Source: Planctomycetota bacterium (lineage in GTDB: Bacteria; Planctomycetota; Planctomycetia; Pirellulales; Thermoguttaceae). From it: a DNA stretch of 29,111 bases. Below, in pieces: positions 25,023-29,111 of the stretch. The notes below the pieces were generated by a model. The model saw only the letters and a program-made list of their open reading frames with translations. It was not told where the DNA came from and made no database searches. The stretch lies in assembly GCA_015661985.1 (NCBI GenBank), contig DQVB01000589.1:1-29111 (forward strand), read 5' to 3'. Positions within the stretch are counted from its first letter, which is position 1. The number at the start of each line of letters is the position of its first letter. The translations under genes were made by a program, and so were the position numbers.

Positions 25023-26089
25023 CCCCCGCCCCTGCCCGTTGTCGGCGGAGCGCCTTGGAGTGGGACCCTGATCCGATGCACTTCGTCCATGGTGGCCTTC
25101 AAGCCATCGCAGCTGGCCGAGTAGCGCACCAGAACCCGGTGGTCGCCCGGCGCCAAGCCCAAGCGGCTGTGGGGGATGAAGTGGTAGAGGATCTGCGCTT
25201 GGCCTGCCGCGACCGTGAGGCTGCGGCAGCTTTGCGCGAGCCGCCGCGGCACGCCGTCCGTTACCAGGCTGGACGGCGGTTGGTACAACGAGAGCCGCCC
25301 GGTCACCGTTCGCCCGTCCAGCCCCACCGCTTCGACGTAGGCCCAGACGGCAAGCCCTCGCGGCCGATCGACCGCGGCCGACGGCTCGGCCTCAGCTTGC
25401 GCTGTCGTGTCGGGGAAAACGTCGATGGCCAACAGACGCACCGCCCGCTGGGTCTGGACCTTCGACGGCAGCACGAATTCAACCTCGCAGACACTGCACA
25501 GCCCTTCGCACGATGCCTGGAAGGAAGCGATCAGCCGGTGGTCACGCGGACCGGGCAGATCCAGCAGTTGCTCGTACGGAAAGGATGCTCGCAGCGCGGG
25601 CCAACCCATGCGATTGGCCCAGATGGGTGCATGGGTGGCCATCCAGAACCGGCCCTCGTCGTCAGCGTATCCGCTGGGGGCGGACTTCAGGACTCGCACG
25701 GGTTGCCCCTCCTTGGTGCGCAGCCGGACCTCGATGCGCAACGACTTCCATTGCAGTCCCAGTGTCTCGACCTTGGCCAGCAAGGACATACCGGTGCGGG
25801 GATCCTCCTCGGTGCCCTTTTGGCTGTCCACCCGGTGGACCTGGACGCGTCCCATGGCCGCCGACAGCACCGGGGGCGGCTGGGACTCCTCGGCGCCGAG
25901 AACCACAGATCCGAGGGCGCCCACCGCCACGACAGCGGCCGCCGCCAGGCACCAGAGCTGCAGGAAAGGGAAACGCGCCGGCCAGCCGCAACCGATCGGG
26001 GCGCAGCTGTGCCAGCTGGTCCAACCTGAGAGGCCCGACGGCCCGCTGGCGGGGCCCTTCATGGCGGCGATCAGCACTGGTGGCTCCAC
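24980..26089 (-). CDS. Membrane-anchored protein with a duplicated beta domain, function unknown
   Basis: A protein of 369 residues, not recognised. An N-terminal region of about 40 residues with four Trp/Cys-containing positions precedes one membrane segment (about 43-65), ending GAEESQPPP; the rest should face outward. The exported part contains two related domains: the end of the first (SFPYEQLLDL, then DHRLIASFQASCEGL, EVEFVLP, about 159-208) matches the end of the second (HFIPHSRLGL, then DHRVLVRYSASCDGL, EVHRIRVP, about 293-343). A low-complexity Ser/Gly/Arg tail follows. The start is GTG at 26089 with AGAAAGG five bases upstream; an in-frame ATG at 26062 lacks a site. It begins 15 bases after the SecA-like gene, so the two probably form an operon. 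Its end overlaps the convergent amidase gene by 43 bases. Confidence 0.7.
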   Translation of the reverse strand: MEPPVLIAAMKGPASGPSGLSGWTSWHSCAPIGCGWPARFPFLQLWCLAAAAVVAVGALGSVVLGAEESQPPPVLSAAMGRVQVHRVDSQKGTEEDPRTGMSLLAKVETLGLQWKSLRIEVRLRTKEGQPVRVLKSAPSGYADDEGRFWMATHAPIWANRMGWPALRASFPYEQLLDLPGPRDHRLIASFQASCEGLCSVCEVEFVLPSKVQTQRAVRLLAIDVFPDTTAQAEAEPSAAVDRPRGLAVWAYVEAVGLDGRTVTGRLSLYQPPSSLVTDGVPRRLAQSCRSLTVAAGQAQILYHFIPHSRLGLAPGDHRVLVRYSASCDGLKATMDEVHRIRVPLQGAPPTTGRGGGHSSSSGGRRSKAN

Positions 26090-26104
26090 GTCGACCTTTC
26101 TCGT

Positions 26105-28087
26105 TCAGCTCGGTGTATCCAGATACGGGTCCTGGCCCATCTGGATTTGCATCTTCTTACGCTCTTTCTCGAAGTACATCAGTGCCCGGCGCTGGCGGAA
26201 GTGGCGTCGCTCCACTTTCTTCTGGGCGCGGCGGAACAGGCGGACCATGTGGTCAAAGGGGCCATTCCCGTTACGGCCCATCTCGGCGTATCTGGCCGCC
26301 CTCTTGGGGCCCAAGCCGGTCAAGAGCAGTTCGTCCTCCAACGAAAGGAACTGGCGGTACGAACCCGGATCGCCCTGGCGTCCGCAGCGTCCGGCCAACT
26401 GGCGGTCGATCCTGGCTGCGTCATGCATTTCCGTACAGATCACGTGCAATCCGCCCAGTTCGACGACGCCTTCACCCAGCTTAATGTCAGTGCCGCGGCC
26501 AGCCATATTGGTCGACACGGTCACCTTGCCTCTCTGGCCCGCCTGGGCCACGATCTCCGCCTCCCGTTCGATGTGGCGCGCATTGAGCACCTGGTGCTCG
26601 ATGCCTCGCTCCCGCAACATTCCAGACAGCCGTTCCGACTTATCGATCGAGCGGGTTCCGACCAGCACCGGCCGGCCTTGCCGATGCATCCGGCAAATCT
26701 CTTCCACCACCGCTTCCCACTTCTCCTGTTCGCGGCCGAAGATCCGATCCGGAAGGCGAGTGCGGATTTCAGGCCGGTTGGTCGGAATGGCCACCACATG
26801 GCACTTGTAGATCTTGCGCAACTCGCGGGCTGAGGCCACGGCCGTGCCCGTCATGCCGGCCAGCTTTTCGTAGCGCAGAAAGTAGTCCTGGATCGTGATC
26901 CGGGCCGCTTGGCCCGTGTCCACCGTCACCTCCACCCCTTCCTTGGCCTCCACGGCCTGGTGGATCCCGTCGCGCCACTTGCGCCCTTCGGCGATCCGGC
27001 CCGTGAACTCGTCCACGATGACCACTTCCCCGTCGCGGACCACGTATTGGCGGTCCAGGAAGAATTCGCGAGCCACCTTGATGGCCCGCTCCACGTGCTG
27101 ATAGATGTGGAACATGCCCACCGTGTCCAGGGCTTCGGGCTTGGGCAACATGCGCACCTTGCGGCGGCCGCTCCGAGTGAGTTCCACCGTCTTCTTCTCG
27201 TGGTCGTACTCGTAGTCCTCGTCCTCGATGAACTGGTCAGCCACCTGGGCGCTCCACCTGTAACACTCCACCTCCAGCTTCTGCCTTTCGGTGGGCACGG
27301 CGCTGATGATCAGCGGCGTGCGCGCCTCGTCGATCAAGGTGCAGTCGGCCTCGTCGACCAGGGCGAAAAACGCTTGCCGCTGCACCGGCTTGTCACCCCC
27401 GGCGTGTTGGACATGCCCCAGCATGCCGCCCAGCAGATCCGTCTGCCCTTCCCGGATTCGCCTCAAGAGGAGGCGGTCCCGGAGAAAGTCAAACCCGAAC
27501 TCCTTGGCCGTCCCGTAAGTGATGTCGCAGGCGTATTGCTTGCGCCGTTCGGCCTGGGGCATCTGCGTCTGAATCACCCCCACGGTCAGCCCCAGCAGGC
27601 GATAGATGGGCCCCATCCATTCGGCGTCGCGGCGGGCCAGGTAGTCGTTGACCGTGGCCAAGTGACAGCCGCGGCCCAAGAGCGCGTGGAGGTACAACGG
27701 CAACGTGGCGGCCAGCGTCTTGCCCTCGCCCGTCTGCATCTCCACGATCGAGCGGTAGAACATGGCGATCCCACCCAAGATCTGGACGTCGAAGTGCCGC
27801 ATGTTGATCGTCCGCCGCCCCGCCTCCCGCACCAGGGCGTAGGCCTCGGGGAGCACCCGACCCAGCGGCTCGCCGCTTCGCGCCCGGTAGCGAAGCGCCA
27901 GACTCCGCTTGCGGATCTGGTAGTCAGACAGCTTCTGGATCTCCGGCTCCATGGCCGAGATCTTGGGCACCAATTGGGCCCACCGGGCCACTTTGCCCCC
28001 CGGCGTCAGGCCCAGCATGGCCACCATCCGGGCGGTGGCCCCGTTGGGAAGTCGACTCGCCTTTCCGCCTTTGCGCTGCCCAGCCAT
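26105..28087 (-). CDS. SecA-like preprotein translocase ATPase lacking the C-terminal domains
   Basis: A DEAD-type motor ATPase of 660 residues related to SecA, the cytoplasmic ATPase that drives preproteins through SecYEG. Present are Walker A QTGEGKT (118-124), the SecA phrase YGTAKEFGFDFLRD (about 191-204), Walker B VDEAD (244-248), a preprotein cross-linking region (about 249-360), KLAGMTGTA (408-416), STNMAGRGTDIKLGEG (525-540) and the arginine-finger-region phrase GRCGRQGDPGS (567-576). After the first helical-scaffold helix (AQKKVERRHFRQRR) the protein ends, about 200 residues before canonical SecA: most of the scaffold, the wing domain and the zinc-binding tail are missing. The end is clean, so this is probably a dedicated SecA paralogue rather than a broken gene. 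The ribosome site is weak. It is probably co-transcribed with the downstream membrane protein. Confidence 0.88.
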   Translation of the reverse strand: MAGQRKGGKASRLPNGATARMVAMLGLTPGGKVARWAQLVPKISAMEPEIQKLSDYQIRKRSLALRYRARSGEPLGRVLPEAYALVREAGRRTINMRHFDVQILGGIAMFYRSIVEMQTGEGKTLAATLPLYLHALLGRGCHLATVNDYLARRDAEWMGPIYRLLGLTVGVIQTQMPQAERRKQYACDITYGTAKEFGFDFLRDRLLLRRIREGQTDLLGGMLGHVQHAGGDKPVQRQAFFALVDEADCTLIDEARTPLIISAVPTERQKLEVECYRWSAQVADQFIEDEDYEYDHEKKTVELTRSGRRKVRMLPKPEALDTVGMFHIYQHVERAIKVAREFFLDRQYVVRDGEVVIVDEFTGRIAEGRKWRDGIHQAVEAKEGVEVTVDTGQAARITIQDYFLRYEKLAGMTGTAVASARELRKIYKCHVVAIPTNRPEIRTRLPDRIFGREQEKWEAVVEEICRMHRQGRPVLVGTRSIDKSERLSGMLRERGIEHQVLNARHIEREAEIVAQAGQRGKVTVSTNMAGRGTDIKLGEGVVELGGLHVICTEMHDAARIDRQLAGRCGRQGDPGSYRQFLSLEDELLLTGLGPKRAARYAEMGRNGNGPFDHMVRLFRRAQKKVERRHFRQRRALMYFEKERKKMQIQMGQDPYLDTPS

Positions 28088-28282
28088 GCCGCTGGAACCC
28101 CCAAAGAATGCAACCCTACAACGCCACTCCTACCCGCAAGGGAAGGAAGATAATCCCACTCTGAAACCGTCCCGCCCGTACCCCAAGACGGTCCGCTGGG
28201 GACCCTAACTCCCAAGTATACGGCGCCGAGCAGAACCCCGAGAGGCCCCGCGGGGGCATACTGGGGTGAGGAAAAAGTCGTA

Positions 28283-28304
28283 GGGCAAGCGTCCTCGCTT
28301 GCCC
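28283..28304 (-). repeat. REP-like unit, GGGGACGCTTGCC family
   Basis: GGGCAAGCGTCCTCGCTTGCCC is the inverse orientation of the unit at 20667-20684, with AGG in place of GGG at its centre, and is itself a near-palindrome. It is preceded by GTA, matching the flanking of the 20668 copy (CCCCAC versus CCCTAC on the other strand). Confidence 0.5.
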
Positions 28305-28349
28305 GAAACACGAGGGTGTGGCCCGGCCCAAAAGTTCTGCGACACCGAA

Positions 28350-28380
28350 GAAACCCGGCTTTTTCCAAAAGCCGGGCTTC
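28350..28380. repeat. Strong hairpin with 10-bp perfect core
   Basis: CCCGGCTTTT (28354-28363) and AAAAGCCGGG (28367-28376) form a perfect 10-bp stem with a TCC loop; GAA (28350-28352) and TTC (28378-28380) extend it across one mismatch. It could terminate transcription, but no gene ends next to it; similar gaaacccgg-type palindromes recur between genes in planctomycetes. Confidence 0.45.
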
Positions 28381-28459
28381 CGGTTCGACGCGCGCTGCAA
28401 TATTTTTGGTACGGGCCATACGTCGGTTCGGCAGTCTGGGTGGTCCAGTCTGGGCAAAC

Positions 28460-28480
28460 CCGACAAGCGGGGACGCTCCT
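28460..28480 (+). repeat. Degenerate REP-like unit
   Basis: GACAAGCGGGGACGCTCCTCC followed by TACGAG resembles the 20668 unit (CAAGCGGGGACGCTTGCCCCAC) with a diverged right half. It is a third intergenic copy of the family. Confidence 0.35.
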
Positions 28481-28703
28481 CCTACGAGACTCGCCCACCT
28501 GGTTCATCGGCCCGGGCCCATACTGCAGGCCCCGACGCCCCCAATGCCTCTGGCCGCAGCTGCCCCCTTCAGCCTAAACGCCCACCCTGCCGGCAGCCTA
28601 CCCCACCTCCCGCCGCCCCGGGGCCCAGGAAAAATTTCCCGCATTTACCGAAAGGACACGGTTTTGTCTACCAAATCTACCTGGGGTCCGGCGTGTGCGA
28701 GGG

Positions 28704-28769
28704 TCCACAAAAAGGCAGATCAAGAAGGCAGATTCCGAGCGCGTTCTTTTCGGGGTCCCAATCGAACCT
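28704..28769 (-). pseudogene. Possible relic of a BrnT-type toxin gene
   Basis: On the minus strand the frame reads RFDWDPEKNALGI and then loses similarity after about 13 residues. BrnT toxins of type II toxin-antitoxin systems begin with an F-[ED]-W-D-P-x-K-A-x-x-N motif near residue 3, and the match here is close. No start codon with a ribosome site, no KHGVSF continuation and no BrnA antitoxin are seen, so only a decayed fragment is suggested. Chance similarity remains possible. Confidence 0.25.
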
Positions 28770-28963
28770 TGTTGCTACCCCAGAGGGGGTTGGACGGAGA
28801 GTCTGAGAGGTCGAGGCGGGTTTAATGCGGGGCGCCGGGGAGAAACTCCTCTGGCGGAGGTCTGGGCGTGCCATCATGTGGGGCGGGGTGGCGCGTTGCC
28901 TCTGGCCCGCCCCGGGATGTCTTAACGCAATTCTCTGCGTGGCAAAAGGTTAAGGGCGGCTAA

Positions 28964-29111
28964 AAGAGCAACGCCGAAGCCACAGCTGCGTCGGCCTTTT
29001 GGGTAAATTTCCGGGAAGGCCGGACTCGCCAAGGCGTGGTCAAAGCCCAGGCGGAACTGGCCCGCCTGGGTCACGTGAGCCGGGCCCGGTTGAGCAGACA
29101 CATGCCGTGCC
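28964..29111 (+). pseudogene. Partial helix-turn-helix protein fragment at the window end
   Basis: The open frame from 28964, after an in-frame TAA at 28961, ends with VVKAQAELARLGHVSRARLS before the window stops. The AELARLGHVSRARL phrase matches the helix-turn-helix of a small planctomycete protein family that I recall next to serine recombinases, where it continues TQIMNLLLLAPDIQE. Here the following residues (SRHMPC) are already diverged and no start codon lies in the frame between the TAA and the motif apart from GTG at 29036. It is probably a decayed or frameshifted copy, but the window end prevents a firm call. Confidence 0.4.

Larger units (their letters stand above)
28088..28963. other. 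Gene-poor region with repeats and possible gene relics
   Basis: I find no intact gene in these 876 bases. The region holds REP-like units, a strong hairpin and a short coding-like relic on the minus strand, each listed separately. Composition is Pro/Arg-coding in most frames, with frequent stops. Confidence 0.5.

Noticed and set aside
26909..28153. Plus-strand frame of 414 codons antisense to the SecA-like gene
   Set aside because: The His/Leu/Val-rich shadow has no start signal; the minus strand encodes all SecA motor motifs.
1..29111. tRNA, rRNA, tmRNA, RNase P RNA, SRP RNA or CRISPR array
   Set aside because: I looked by eye for T-loop GTTCGA contexts, conserved RNA signature strings and regularly spaced repeats, and found none outside coding sequence.

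Overview
The window is high-GC bacterial DNA that reads as a member of Planctomycetota, probably the Pirellulales/Thermoguttaceae side. The lineage is inferred from gene content: a methyltransferase fused to a PQQ-type beta-propeller, a small Tyr-rich secreted protein of a type seen in planctomycetes, a C-terminally shortened SecA paralogue, and very large exported proteins without a recognisable family. Genes are widely spaced, with several 300-800 bp gaps full of degenerate inverted repeats. I found no rRNA, tRNA, CRISPR array or intact insertion sequence.

Layout. 1-975: a good sigma70-type promoter and an inositol-monophosphatase-family gene. 1337-11877: two giant plus-strand genes (1120 and 2393 aa) joined by an ATGA stop/start overlap. 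The second looks like two fused copies of the architecture of the first: signal peptide, long beta-rich ectodomain, three C-terminal membrane helices. This pair is the most unusual coding content. 12388-14906: a RimI-like acetyltransferase and two small conserved-looking proteins separated by long gaps. 15024-16563: a divergent pair, a STAS anti-sigma-factor antagonist (minus) and a LOG-family nucleotide phosphoribohydrolase (plus), around a short AT-rich promoter-like region. 17105-20485: an apparently exported methyltransferase/beta-propeller fusion with an in-frame heptanucleotide-repeat insert. 20794-22010: pterin-4a-carbinolamine dehydratase and bacteriohemerythrin. 22173-23258 (minus): biotin synthase, with a perfect 9-bp inverted repeat just upstream. 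23673-25022: an amidase-signature enzyme. 24980-28087 (minus): a probable two-gene unit of a truncated SecA-like ATPase and a membrane-anchored protein with an internally duplicated domain. 28088-29111: no intact gene; repeats plus what look like relics of a BrnT-type toxin and of a helix-turn-helix protein cut by the window end.

Functionally most genes are independent housekeeping or regulatory units. Two sets look cooperative: the coupled giant exported proteins, and the SecA-like ATPase with its downstream membrane protein. No pathway can be assigned to either from sequence alone.
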